A stretch of DNA of 64,000 nucleotides, taken from assembly GCA_945266285.1 (NCBI GenBank), contig CALYOP010000002.1, forward strand, positions 307,886-371,885. Reading direction: 5' to 3'. Below are positions 27,673 to 36,545 of this stretch, piece after piece; the stretch's first letter is position 1, and each line of letters starts with the position of its first letter. The translations under genes were made by a program, and so were the position numbers. Below the pieces are notes generated by a model. The model saw only the letters and a list, made by a program, of their open reading frames with translations. It was not told where the DNA came from and ran no database searches. Source of the DNA: an uncultured Commensalibacter sp. (GTDB taxonomy: Bacteria > Pseudomonadota > Alphaproteobacteria > Acetobacterales > Acetobacteraceae).

Positions 27673-27893
27673 TAAGCTTTTTTAAGCGTATGAGAACGCA
27701 TGATATTTTTAAAAAACATTGGATTAGCACGCATAATCTGATGCATCCGTAAAAGTTTTCCAGTTTCTAAAGATGGTGCATTTTTACAGGCTTTTACAAA
27801 TGAAACATCTGACTGAACAGCTTCTTTTACGTCATTTGGTATTATTACGACTTTTCTTTTCTTAGAAAACAAAGGTTTCAATAAAATATTCAT
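27669..27893 (-). CDS. Small basic protein of unknown function
   Basis: A 74-residue lysine-rich protein with a strong ribosome binding site (AGGA seven bases before the ATG). The sequence has KKRKVVIIPNDV, then a predicted helix around VSFVKACKNAPSLETGKLLRMHQIM, and ends KNIMRSHTLKKAY. Its stop codon overlaps that of the convergent trpF by four bases. No family is recognised. The good start signal argues for a real gene, although conservation has not been checked. Confidence 0.5.
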   Translation of the reverse strand: MNILLKPLFSKKRKVVIIPNDVKEAVQSDVSFVKACKNAPSLETGKLLRMHQIMRANPMFFKNIMRSHTLKKAY

Positions 27894-28043
27894 TAATCAT
27901 ATCCTGATTTCTTAACTTTAGAAAAGGATATGCTGAGTTTTTGCTTTTTTCATGGGTAAAAAAGGGCGAAATAAAGACAATTTTAACCAAAATGGTAACT
28001 TATTTTTTACAAATTGATAATTTTGGGATTTTTTTATTTAAAA

Positions 28044-28096
28044 ATATTTCGATATCATTCAATTCAAAGAATTAATTCTTTAAGATATCGAAATAT
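28044..28096 (-). terminator. Large hairpin downstream of the SDR gene
   Basis: ATATTTCGATATC (28044-28056) pairs perfectly with GATATCGAAATAT (28084-28096). The loop contains a second perfect palindrome, AAAGAATTAATTCTTT (28066-28081). It sits eight bases past the SDR stop on the minus strand, and a T-rich run follows it on that strand, so it probably ends the SDR (and perhaps araC) transcript. Confidence 0.55.
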
Positions 28097-28104
28097 AAAA
28101 ATGT

Positions 28105-28842
28105 TTAATTTTCTTGTGCAGTTGGTCGGATGACAATTTCATTTACATCAACTTCTGCGGGTTGTTCGATAGCAAAAGCAATAGAACGTGCGATACAATC
28201 AGGTGAAACAGCGATTTGGCGGGATTTTTCCAATCTTTCGTGACTAAGGGGGTCACTAGTACCATTTAAAAGTTCAGATTGTATAGCACCGGGGTAGATG
28301 ACTGTGGTTCGGATATGACTTCCAACTTCGCGACGAATGCCATCTGAAATAGCACGAACAGCAAATTTAGTTCCTGCATAAACAGCACCACCTGTACTAA
28401 CACGCAGGCCAGCAACAGAAGAAATATTTATGAAATGACCCGATTCCTGTTGATTGAAAATAGGAAGGGCTGCGGCAACGCAATAAAGTAAACCTTTAAC
28501 ATTGATATCAATCATCCTTTCCCATTCTTCAACATGAACCAGTTTCATAGGGGCGATGCTCATTATGCCTGCGTTATTAACCAATACATCTACGCGTTTA
28601 AATTGATCCATAGCCTTTTGAATCAGACGATCAGCTTCGGCACGTTTTGTGACATCGGTTTGAACAACAAGTGCTTGGCCATTTTTGGCTTTAATTTGTG
28701 ATTCTACTTGTTCTAAACGGTCTTTACGGCGGGCGGCAATGACGACATTTGCTCCTTTTTGAGCGAGTAATAATGCCGTTGCTTGGCCGATGCCACTACT
28801 TGCCCCGGTGATAATAACGGTTTTTCCTGAAATATTATTCAT
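28105..28842 (-). CDS. SDR family oxidoreductase
   Basis: Classical short-chain dehydrogenase, 245 residues. Cofactor motif TGASSGIGQATALLL near the N-terminus with downstream ARRKDR (suggesting NADP), NNAGIMS, the catalytic Ser in ISSVAGL and YAGTKFAV (Tyr-x-x-x-Lys), then YPGAIQSEL. It resembles YdfG-like or serine/3-hydroxyacid dehydrogenases, but the substrate is not deducible. It lies 73 bases downstream of araC in the same direction, so it may share the araC transcript. Confidence 0.88.
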   Translation of the reverse strand: MNNISGKTVIITGASSGIGQATALLLAQKGANVVIAARRKDRLEQVESQIKAKNGQALVVQTDVTKRAEADRLIQKAMDQFKRVDVLVNNAGIMSIAPMKLVHVEEWERMIDINVKGLLYCVAAALPIFNQQESGHFINISSVAGLRVSTGGAVYAGTKFAVRAISDGIRREVGSHIRTTVIYPGAIQSELLNGTSDPLSHERLEKSRQIAVSPDCIARSIAFAIEQPAEVDVNEIVIRPTAQEN

Positions 28843-28915
28843 AATTCGGATTCCTATCGAATTAAATAAAAATAAGTCTTTTGATTTGAACTTTTAAAAA
28901 ATTAAATTTCTATCA

Positions 28916-29815
28916 TTATGCTTTTTTAATCTTTGCCGACCAACTTTTAAATGTCATTTGGCGGAATTTTTTTGGACTTAATCCAATTTTGTTTTTAAAA
29001 ACCCGTGAAAAATATAATTGATCGCTATAGCCAAGGCTTTGAGCAATCTGGGCAATAGATAATGGCGTTGTTTGTAGAAGTAGTCTTGCACGATGGATAC
29101 GTTGATCTTCACGCCATGTAAGAATGCTAACCCCCATATGTTCTTTGAAAAGATGTGAAATGCGTGATGAAGACAGAAAAACGTGTTGAGCAACCTGCTC
29201 GATAAAAGAATTATTATCTTCGGTTAATTCAGGTTGCTTTTGCAAAATATCGGTAATGTAATTACAAGCGAGTACAATTCGTGGATCTTTTAATTCTTTT
29301 TTATTTTGCGAAATGCTTTGCATGCGTCTGATTAGGAAATTTTCCAATAAATTCATCGAAAGAATCTCGGAATAAGATTCTAGAGATTGAGAAGTGTTAA
29401 CAATCTGAACAAAAAGTTTTTCCAAATCATCGCTTATTTCTGGGGGTGGGCGATAATAACCGACCCTTCCGATTTTTTCAGGCCATGACAGCCAATTTGT
29501 CCACATTGCACGCGCCCGGAAATAGATCCAATGATGATGCCATCGGTTTGCATTAGGTCTTCTGCCGTAATAATGAGGGATTCCAGGAGGGAAAATCAAA
29601 AAATCGCCAGGCTTGCAATTCATGACTTCATCACCTTGATAGACGACTCCTTCACCGCTATGCGTTAGGTTAATAATATAACCTTTCATCCCCTCTGGAC
29701 GGTCAACAAAAAAGTCGTAAATCCCATTCTTTTCAATGGGTGTAAGGCCTGCGACAAAATTTGCATTAAAAGAATAACCTGGCTGTAGAGGATCTTCATT
29801 TTGCTCAAAAGTCAT
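28916..29815 (-). CDS. araC: Arabinose operon regulator AraC
   Basis: L-arabinose-responsive activator/repressor. The N-terminal cupin and dimerisation domain (residues ~8-170) starts DPLQPGYSFNANFVAGLTPI, a segment almost identical in pattern to enterobacterial AraC, with FPPGIPHYYGRRP in the sugar pocket region. The C-terminal AraC DNA-binding domain has both helix-turn-helix units, including SSSRISHLFKEHMGVSIL and IAQIAQSLGYSDQLYFSRVF. It is divergent from araBAED, and the intergenic region carries AraC half-sites 32-69 bases upstream of its own start, consistent with autoregulation. Confidence 0.95.
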   Translation of the reverse strand: MTFEQNEDPLQPGYSFNANFVAGLTPIEKNGIYDFFVDRPEGMKGYIINLTHSGEGVVYQGDEVMNCKPGDFLIFPPGIPHYYGRRPNANRWHHHWIYFRARAMWTNWLSWPEKIGRVGYYRPPPEISDDLEKLFVQIVNTSQSLESYSEILSMNLLENFLIRRMQSISQNKKELKDPRIVLACNYITDILQKQPELTEDNNSFIEQVAQHVFLSSSRISHLFKEHMGVSILTWREDQRIHRARLLLQTTPLSIAQIAQSLGYSDQLYFSRVFKNKIGLSPKKFRQMTFKSWSAKIKKA

Positions 29816-29846
29816 TGAACCTCACAAAAAAATTGATCATTGTGTC

Positions 29847-29884
29847 TAGCATTATTCTCTATATTTATAGCGCATAGATCCATA
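29847..29884 (+). promoter_or_regulatory. Tandem AraC half-sites near araC (araO1-like)
   Basis: Two 17-bp matches to the AraC half-site TAGC-N7-TCCATA lie in direct repeat: TAGCATTATTCTCTATA at 29847-29863 (one mismatch in the core) and TAGCGCATAGATCCATA at 29868-29884 (full core match). Their starts are 21 bp apart, the spacing of paired AraC half-sites in E. coli. They lie where AraC would repress its own gene. Confidence 0.75.
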
Positions 29885-29937
29885 ATATCTACACAAAAAT
29901 GTGATAAATTATTAACAATTAGCTAATGTGTTAATCG

Positions 29938-29975
29938 TAGCATTATTGTCCATAAAAACAGCAGCCAAAACAATA
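29938..29975 (+). promoter_or_regulatory. AraC half-site pair before araB (araI1-I2-like) and araBAED promoter
   Basis: TAGCATTATTGTCCATA at 29938-29954 is a full match to TAGC-N7-TCCATA. A weak copy, CAGCAGCCAAAACAATA, starts exactly 21 bp later at 29959-29975. A strong upstream site beside a weak promoter-proximal one matches the E. coli araI1/araI2 design. CATTAT at 29994-29999 is the best -10 for this geometry; the matching -35 is poor, as expected for an activator-dependent promoter. A lone CRP-like half-site TGTGA lies at 29900-29904. Confidence 0.7.
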
Positions 29976-30039
29976 TTTACAGTCTTCATTCACCATTATC
30001 GTGTTCTTATATTAATTCGTATTTAATGCGAGAATGTAA

Positions 30040-31707
30040 ATGAATAATTCTATTTCTATAGGTTTAGATTTTGGTAGCGATTCAGTCAGAGCATTAGCCG
30101 TTGATTGTCTGTCTGGACAAGAATTAGCTACAGAAGTCGTTTATTATCCCCGCTGGAAAAGTGGTCTTTATAATATTCCTGTAAAAAATCAATTTCGTCA
30201 TCATCCTTTAGATTATATTGAATCCATGACGCAGGCAATTGTCTCAGTAGTGCAACAATTGGGCCCTGAGAAAGCCGCAAAAGTAGTAGGTATTGGTGTA
30301 GATAGTACAGGATCAACACCTGCACCGATTGATGAAGAAGGGCAAGTTTTGGCGTTACGCCCGGAATTTGCTAAAAACCCAAATGCGATGTTTATTCTTT
30401 GGAAAGATCATACTGCCATTGAAGAAGCAGATGCAATTAACAATCTGTGTAAACAAGAACGGTATTCCCATTATCTGAACGGATGTGGTGGTATCTATTC
30501 AACAGAATGGTTTTGGGCAAAAATCCTTCATATCTTTCGCAAAGATGAAGCTGTTAAAAAAGCTTCTGCTTCATGGATTGAACTTTGTGACTGGGTTCCT
30601 GCTCTTTTATCAGGCAATACGGCGCCTAAAAAGATTAAACGTGGTCGTTGTGCTGCAGGTCATAAGTGTTTATGGCATGAATCATGGGGAGGGTTACCAC
30701 CTTTTGAATTCTTCCAGGCGCTTGATCCTTCATTGGTTGAAGAGTTACCTTACCCACTGTTTCAAGAAACCTTTACGGCCGATATTCCTGTAGGAAAAAT
30801 TACGCCAGAATGGGCTGAAAAACTTCAGCTTCCAGAAACGGTTGTTATCTCTGGTGGTGCTTTTGACTGCCATATGGGAACCGTAGGTGCTGGTGTAAAG
30901 CCTTATACATTGGTTAAAGTCATTGGTACCTCAACCTGTGATATCTTGATTGCTGATCGACAGCTGGTTAAGCAGAAAGTCGTTAAAGGAATCTGTGGCC
31001 AGGTGAACGGCAGCGTGATCCCAGGATATATTGGTTTTGAGGCAGGGCAATCCGCATTCGGCGATATTTATGCTTGGTATCATCGTTTGCTTTCATGGCC
31101 ATTGGAATTAATTAAAAAGAACTTGCCAGACAATGTTAAAGATGTCGAAAAAGTTCAAGATAATTTATTAAATGCATTAACCGAGAGCTGGATTAACAGC
31201 ATTGATTTAGAACATCTTCCATTAGTTTTAGATTGGTTTAACGGTCGACGTACTCCTTACGCTAATCAGCGGCTTAAGGGTGTGGTAACGGGTCTGACTC
31301 TTGCTACAGATGCACCGATGTTATTTGGTGGTTTAGTTGCTGCAACCGCATTTGGTGCGCGTGCTATTATGGAATGTTTTATAAATCAAGATATTCCCGT
31401 CAATAACATTATGACTTTAGGTGGAATTGCTAAAAAATCCCCAGTGATTATGCAAACTTGTGCTGATGTTATGAATCGTTCTTTGCAAATTGCTGATTCA
31501 GAACAGTGCTGTGCATTGGGGGCTGCAATCTTTGCTTCAGTTGCCGCTGGTATTTACAAAAATATCGTTGATGCCCAGGCAAATATGGCAAGTCCAGTTG
31601 CAGCGACTTTATCTCCCAACCCAAGAAAAGCAGAACAGTACCAAGCCTTATACGAAAAATATTTGGAATGGTCCCAAACCTGCGAGCCCAAATACAATCA
31701 GATATAG
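30040..31707 (+). CDS. araB: Ribulokinase
   Basis: Phosphorylates L-ribulose (and D-ribulose) with ATP, second step of arabinose catabolism. FGGY-type kinase: [72 protein letters not shown] and [12 protein letters not shown] are visible, and the sequence follows E. coli AraB closely throughout. 555 residues is within the family range. araA begins 43 bases later. Confidence 0.97.
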   Translation: MNNSISIGLDFGSDSVRALAVDCLSGQELATEVVYYPRWKSGLYNIPVKNQFRHHPLDYIESMTQAIVSVVQQLGPEKAAKVVGIGVDSTGSTPAPIDEEGQVLALRPEFAKNPNAMFILWKDHTAIEEADAINNLCKQERYSHYLNGCGGIYSTEWFWAKILHIFRKDEAVKKASASWIELCDWVPALLSGNTAPKKIKRGRCAAGHKCLWHESWGGLPPFEFFQALDPSLVEELPYPLFQETFTADIPVGKITPEWAEKLQLPETVVISGGAFDCHMGTVGAGVKPYTLVKVIGTSTCDILIADRQLVKQKVVKGICGQVNGSVIPGYIGFEAGQSAFGDIYAWYHRLLSWPLELIKKNLPDNVKDVEKVQDNLLNALTESWINSIDLEHLPLVLDWFNGRRTPYANQRLKGVVTGLTLATDAPMLFGGLVAATAFGARAIMECFINQDIPVNNIMTLGGIAKKSPVIMQTCADVMNRSLQIADSEQCCALGAAIFASVAAGIYKNIVDAQANMASPVAATLSPNPRKAEQYQALYEKYLEWSQTCEPKYNQI

Positions 31708-31750
31708 CTTCGGGTTTTCTTAGGGTGTTTTAAAATTTCAGGAGTAAAAA

Positions 31751-33244
31751 ATGTTTCAATATAAAGATTTAGAAATATGGTTTTCAGCAGGTAGTCAACA
31801 TCTTTACGGTCCAGAAACACTACGTCAGGTTTCTGCAAATACACAAGCTGTAGCCGATTTTTTAAATAAAGCTGGACTTCCTGTAAAATTAGTTTTCAAA
31901 CCTATCGTCACAACACCTGACGAAATCACGGCATTATGCCGCGAAGCAAATTATGCTGCTAATTGTATCGGTGTCATTACCTGGTTACATACGTTCTCTC
32001 CTGCAAAAATGTGGATTGCGGGATTAAGCATTCTTGAAAAACCATTATTGCAGCTTCACACCCAATTTAATGAAGTGATTCCTTGGGATAGCATGGATAT
32101 GGATTTCATGAATCTGAATCAAACGGCACACGGTGGTCGTGAATTCGGATTTATTGGTGCAAGGATGCGTAAACCTTTATCTGTTGTTACGGGATATTGG
32201 AAAAATAAGAAAGTTCAAGAAAAAGTTGCTATCTGGATGCGTGTGGCTGCTGCTTTACATGCAGAAAAACATCTTAAGGTTGCTCGGTTTGGCGATAATA
32301 TGCGTGAAGTTGCCGTTACCGAAGGAAACAAGGTTTCTGCACAGCTTAAATTTGGTTATTCCGTTAATACCCACGCGGTAGGTGACCTTGTCGGTGTAAT
32401 TAGTTCAATTACTCAGGGCGAAATTGACGCTTTGATAAATGAATATGAGGAATCTTACACACTTGCACCTTGTACTCAGGTCAATGGTGAAAAACGGCAG
32501 AATGTTATTGAAGCAGCAAGAATTGAACTGGGTATTAAAAAATTCCTAGAGCAAGGTAAATTTGGTGCTTTTACCAATACCTTTGAAGATCTGTATGGCA
32601 TGAAACAGCTTCCTGGCATTGCGTCACAACGTTTGATGCAGCAAGGTTATGGCTTTGGTCCAGAAGGAGATTGGAAGACATCGGCATTAATTCATGTCTT
32701 TAAATTTATGGCTAAAGGCCTACCAGGTGGAACCTCCTTGATGGAAGACTATACCTATGACTTTACTCAAGGGAATGAGTTGGTTGTTGGTGCGCATATG
32801 TTGGAAATTTGTCCATCAATTGCTGAAGGAAAACCATTATTGGATGTTCAACATCTGGGTATCGGTGGTAAAGACGATCCTGTTCGTCTCAGATTTTCAG
32901 CAAAACCAGGTCCAGCAATTAATGCGAGCTTGATTGATATTGGTAATCGTTTCCGTTTGATTACAAATGAACTCGAAACGGTAAAACAACCGCATCCATT
33001 ACCTAAATTACCGGTTGCTTGTGCAGTGTGGAAAGCAAAACCATCATTAGATGTTTCTGTTGAAGCATGGTGTGCTGCTGGTGCTGCGCATCACTCTGCT
33101 TATACGCAAGCTTTAACTATGGATTATATCCGTTTGTATGCCCGTCTGCATCATATTGAGTTGTTGGAAGTTAACGAAAATACAGACATTACACAATTTC
33201 AGAAAGAAATTCTTTGGAACGAAGTTGCTTACGCAAATAGTTAA
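31751..33244 (+). CDS. araA: L-arabinose isomerase
   Basis: Manganese-dependent isomerisation of L-arabinose to L-ribulose. It starts [18 protein letters not shown], the family signature, with [10 protein letters not shown] and [11 protein letters not shown]; metal ligands of the family lie in the segments around [16 protein letters not shown] and the His residues in GAHMLEICP and [10 protein letters not shown]. 497 residues is typical. AGGAG lies upstream of the ATG. A 15-bp perfect hairpin follows before araE. Confidence 0.97.
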   Translation: MFQYKDLEIWFSAGSQHLYGPETLRQVSANTQAVADFLNKAGLPVKLVFKPIVTTPDEITALCREANYAANCIGVITWLHTFSPAKMWIAGLSILEKPLLQLHTQFNEVIPWDSMDMDFMNLNQTAHGGREFGFIGARMRKPLSVVTGYWKNKKVQEKVAIWMRVAAALHAEKHLKVARFGDNMREVAVTEGNKVSAQLKFGYSVNTHAVGDLVGVISSITQGEIDALINEYEESYTLAPCTQVNGEKRQNVIEAARIELGIKKFLEQGKFGAFTNTFEDLYGMKQLPGIASQRLMQQGYGFGPEGDWKTSALIHVFKFMAKGLPGGTSLMEDYTYDFTQGNELVVGAHMLEICPSIAEGKPLLDVQHLGIGGKDDPVRLRFSAKPGPAINASLIDIGNRFRLITNELETVKQPHPLPKLPVACAVWKAKPSLDVSVEAWCAAGAAHHSAYTQALTMDYIRLYARLHHIELLEVNENTDITQFQKEILWNEVAYANS

Positions 33245-33281
33245 TAAAAATTTAATATTTACATAGTTTTAATTTAAAAAT

Positions 33282-33320
33282 TAGAAAGTATTGTTATATT
33301 TTTATTAACAATACTTTCTA
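33282..33320 (+). other. Intercistronic hairpin between araA and araE
   Basis: TAGAAAGTATTGTTA (33282-33296) pairs perfectly over 15 bp with TAACAATACTTTCTA (33306-33320) around a nine-base loop. CGGGGGA, the araE ribosome binding site, begins right after the stem. There is no T-run, so an mRNA processing or stability element or translational control is more likely than termination. Confidence 0.65.
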
Positions 33321-33335
33321 CGGGGGATTATATTT

Positions 33336-34760
33336 ATGCAAACTCCGTCTTCTTCAGAAACCTTTGATATCCAAGCGCGTACAGCAATCAGCAAAAGAAT
33401 GACATTTTTGGTCGGTTTTTCAGCTGCAATGGCCGGATTGCTGTTTGGTCTAGATATTGGTGTTATTTCAGGCGCATTACCTTTTCTTTCAAAAGAACTT
33501 CAATTAACCGAACATATGCAAGAAGGGGTAGTAAGTTCCATGATGCTGGGTGCAGCATTAGGAGCACTTTCCAATGGTTGGCTATCTTTTTCGCTAGGGC
33601 GGAAATGGAGCTTAATGATTGGAGCTATATTATTTATTGTAGGTTCTTTGGGATCTGCTTTATCGAATAGTTTTGGTATCCTATTCGCTTGGCGTATTGT
33701 ATTAGGATTTTCCGTTGGTATTGCCTCTTATACAGCACCTTTATATCTTTCTGAAATGGCACCGGAAAATATCCGTGGTAAAATGATTTCAGCTTATCAG
33801 CTGTTAATCACCATTGGTATTGTGCTTGCCTTTTTATCTGATACTTATTTTACCGCATCAGGTAACTGGCGTATGATGCTGGGAGTCCTTTGTGTTCCTG
33901 CATTTATTTTGCTTGTTGCCAATTTCTTTTTACCCAATACACCCCGTTGGTTGGCAGCTAAGGGTCGTGATGAAGAAGCGCTCCACGTATTAAATATGAT
34001 TCGCGCAGAACCTGAGCGTGTTAATAGGGAATGGAAGGAAATTCAAGAAAGTCTAAAACAGAAACAGGAAGGTTGGTCTTTATTCTGTAACAATTCTAAT
34101 GTTCGTCGTGCGGTTTTTCTGGGCATGGTTCTACAGGCAATGCAGCAGTTTACCGGTATGAACATTATTATGTATTACGCACCTAAAATATTTAAACTTG
34201 CTGGTTTTGAATCAAACTACCAACAAATGATAGCAACAGTTATCGTTGGTATGACATTTGTATTTGCCACATTAATTGCTATATTCACAGTTGATAAAGC
34301 AGGCCGTAAGCCAATACTTAAAATCGGATTTGCAATTATTGCAATTGGTACTTTCATTTTAGGTTACTGTTTATATTTAATTGATCATGGAAACACCTCG
34401 AGCATGGTTTCTTATGCATCGGTTGGTATGTGCATTATGTCTATTGGTGGATATGCAATGAGTGCTGCTCCAGTAGTTTGGGTACTGTGTTCTGAAATCC
34501 AACCATTGAAAAGTCGTGATTTTGGGATTGCTTGTTCAACAACGACCAATTGGGTCAGTAACATGATAATCGGTGCAACTTTCTTGACATTACTAAGTCA
34601 TATTGGTGTTGCTCAAACTTTCTGGCTTTATACCGCAATGAACGTCTTCTTTATCTTTGTTGTTATCTTCTTTATTCCAGAAACCAAAGGAATTACTTTG
34701 GAACATATTGAAAAGAATTTAATGAGTGGTAAAAAACTGCGCGATATTGGCGATCGGTAA
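33336..34760 (+). CDS. araE: L-arabinose:H+ symporter AraE
   Basis: Sugar-porter MFS carrier with 12 predicted helices. Landmarks: [18 protein letters not shown] in helix 1, [17 protein letters not shown] (motif A), [37 protein letters not shown] in helix 7, [12 protein letters not shown], and the C-terminal [25 protein letters not shown]. The match to E. coli AraE extends along the whole length. In E. coli araE is a separate transcription unit; here it lies inside the operon between araA and araD. Confidence 0.95.
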   Translation: MQTPSSSETFDIQARTAISKRMTFLVGFSAAMAGLLFGLDIGVISGALPFLSKELQLTEHMQEGVVSSMMLGAALGALSNGWLSFSLGRKWSLMIGAILFIVGSLGSALSNSFGILFAWRIVLGFSVGIASYTAPLYLSEMAPENIRGKMISAYQLLITIGIVLAFLSDTYFTASGNWRMMLGVLCVPAFILLVANFFLPNTPRWLAAKGRDEEALHVLNMIRAEPERVNREWKEIQESLKQKQEGWSLFCNNSNVRRAVFLGMVLQAMQQFTGMNIIMYYAPKIFKLAGFESNYQQMIATVIVGMTFVFATLIAIFTVDKAGRKPILKIGFAIIAIGTFILGYCLYLIDHGNTSSMVSYASVGMCIMSIGGYAMSAAPVVWVLCSEIQPLKSRDFGIACSTTTNWVSNMIIGATFLTLLSHIGVAQTFWLYTAMNVFFIFVVIFFIPETKGITLEHIEKNLMSGKKLRDIGDR

Positions 34761-34771
34761 ACAATAAAATC

Positions 34772-34801
34772 ATTCCACCTTAACGTTGATTAAGGTGGAA
34801 T
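34772..34801 (+). other. Intercistronic hairpin between araE and araD
   Basis: ATTCCACCTTAA (34772-34783) pairs perfectly with TTAAGGTGGAAT (34790-34801) around CGTTGA. It begins 12 bases after the araE stop and ends 21 bases before the araD start; no T-run follows. Together with the araA-araE hairpin it flanks araE on both sides. Confidence 0.65.
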
Positions 34802-34822
34802 ATAAAAATTAAGAGATCATTC

Positions 34823-35521
34823 ATGTTGAAAGAATTAAAACAAAAAGTACTCGAAGCAAACTTATTCCTTCCAAAGCATAATCTGGTTGTATTAACCTGG
34901 GGGAATGCAAGTGCTGTTGATCGTGAAAGTAATCTGATGGTTATTAAACCTTCGGGTGTTGAATATGATCATATGACAGCGGAAGATATGGTTGTCGTAG
35001 ATATCAATACGGGGAAGGTCGTTGATGGTAAATTAAAACCTTCTTCTGATACAGATACGCACCGAATTTTATATCAGAAATTTCCTGATATTGGTGGTAT
35101 CGTACATACTCATTCGCGTCATGCAACCATTTGGGCGCAAGCTGGCCGTCCAATTGTGCCTTTGGGTACGACGCATGCTGATTATTTTTACGGTAATATT
35201 CCCTGTACGCGCCTAATGTCCAAAGAAGAAATTGGTGGCAGTTATGAATATGAAACAGGGAATGTCATCGTTGAAACTTTTCAAAAGCAAAATATTGTAG
35301 CTTCTGAAGTGCCCGGTGTTTTGGTTCATTCTCATGGGCCGTTTACTTGGGGGAAAGATGCGATGGATGCCGCGCATAATGCACTGATTTTGGAAGAGAT
35401 TTGTTATATGGAAATGTATTCCTATATGATCTCTCCGAGATTACCTGCCATGCAGCCTGAATTGTTAGACAAACACTATTTGCGCAAACATGGCAAGAAT
35501 GCTTATTACGGACAAAGCTAA
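34823..35521 (+). CDS. araD: L-ribulose-5-phosphate 4-epimerase
   Basis: Class II aldolase-fold, zinc-dependent epimerase producing D-xylulose 5-phosphate, the entry to the pentose phosphate pathway. Signatures: [29 protein letters not shown], zinc ligands in [15 protein letters not shown] and [11 protein letters not shown]. 232 residues is standard. The ribosome binding site is weak (AAGAGA). Confidence 0.97.
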   Translation: MLKELKQKVLEANLFLPKHNLVVLTWGNASAVDRESNLMVIKPSGVEYDHMTAEDMVVVDINTGKVVDGKLKPSSDTDTHRILYQKFPDIGGIVHTHSRHATIWAQAGRPIVPLGTTHADYFYGNIPCTRLMSKEEIGGSYEYETGNVIVETFQKQNIVASEVPGVLVHSHGPFTWGKDAMDAAHNALILEEICYMEMYSYMISPRLPAMQPELLDKHYLRKHGKNAYYGQS

Positions 35522-35656
35522 ATTATTATTCATTTACAGCTAAGGTTACGAATAGTTTCTAACTTTTTCAGGTTATTTAAACTATTTTAGACTGATCTTT
35601 TATTTATTTTCTTATAACAACAAAACCTTTTAAGAAATAAATTTTAGACTTAAGAT

Positions 35657-35695
35657 TGCTAGATAAACTTCTATAGAGTTTATCTAGCATTTTTT
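35657..35695 (+). terminator. Rho-independent terminator of the ara operon
   Basis: TGCTAGATAAACT (35657-35669) pairs with AGTTTATCTAGCA (35677-35689), a perfect 13-bp stem with a seven-base loop, followed by TTTTTT. It ends only five bases before the GGGAGG ribosome binding site of the next gene. Confidence 0.88.
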
Positions 35696-35711
35696 GTAAT
35701 GGGAGGTAAAA

Positions 35712-36492
35712 ATGGCCAAAGGATTAAAAAATAAGGTAGCGCTGGTAAGCGGTGCTGCACAAGGTATTGGTCGTGGAATTGCGCTTCGTCTTGCTCAAGA
35801 AGGTGCCCATGTAGCGCTGGTTGACATGAACGGTGAGAAATTACAGGAAACGGCAAACGAAATAAGAAAGGCCAATGTAAAGGCGTCTACTTTTGTTGCC
35901 GATATCAGCCAAAGACAGCAAATTATTGATGCAATTAATGATGCTGAAAAGCAATTAGGTGGCTTTGATATTATGATCAATAATGCCGGAATTGCCCAAG
36001 TCCAACCTCTTAAGGATGTTACCCCAGAAGAGTTCAGAAAAATAACAGATATTAATTGGCGTTCTTTGGGGGATACAGGCTGCTGCTAAAAAATTTCAGG
36101 AACGTAAACAAAAAGGAAAGATCATAAACGCATCTTCAATTGCGGGCCATGACGGGATGGCAATGTTGGGCGTTTATTCAGCAACGAAATTTGCAGTTCG
36201 TGCTTTAACGCAAACTGCGGCCAGAGAATATGTCAGTTCAGGTATTACTGTAAATGCTTATTGTCCTGGTATTGTTGGAACCGATATGTGGGTTGAAATT
36301 GATAAACGTTTTTCTGAAATTTCTGGTACTCCAGTAGGAGAGACTTTTAAAAAATATGTGAATGGTATTGCCTTGGGACGAGCACAAACTCCAGATGATG
36401 TGGCAAATTTGGTTGCGTTTCTTGCCAGCGAAGATTCAGATTATATAACAGGACAGTCTATTATAACGGATGGTGGTATTGTTTATCGTTAG
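35712..36492 (+). pseudogene. Frameshifted acetoin/diacetyl reductase-like SDR
   Basis: Classical SDR interrupted by a frameshift. Frame one (35712-36089) encodes LVSGAAQGIGRGIALRL, NNAGIAQVQ and KITDIN, then goes out of frame after 36056. The continuing frame encodes [40 protein letters not shown] (Tyr-x-x-x-Lys), [11 protein letters not shown] and [14 protein letters not shown]. BudC-type acetoin reductases read DIN/NINVKGV.WGIQAA here, so two codons' worth minus one base is missing: a five-base deletion fits. Restored length would be about 260 residues. The ribosome binding site GGGAGG is intact, so the lesion looks recent, or is a sequencing error. Confidence 0.85.
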
Positions 36493-36501
36493 ATCTTTGA
36501 A

Positions 36502-36532
36502 AAAGCCTATTTTGTTTTGTGAAATAGGCTTT
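36502..36532. terminator. Hairpin between the SDR pseudogene and copA
   Basis: AAAGCCTATTT (36502-36512) pairs with AAATAGGCTTT (36522-36532), 11 bp, loop of nine bases. It lies between two convergent genes; T-tracts are short on both sides. Confidence 0.6.
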
Positions 36533-36545
36533 GTAGGATTTTAGT

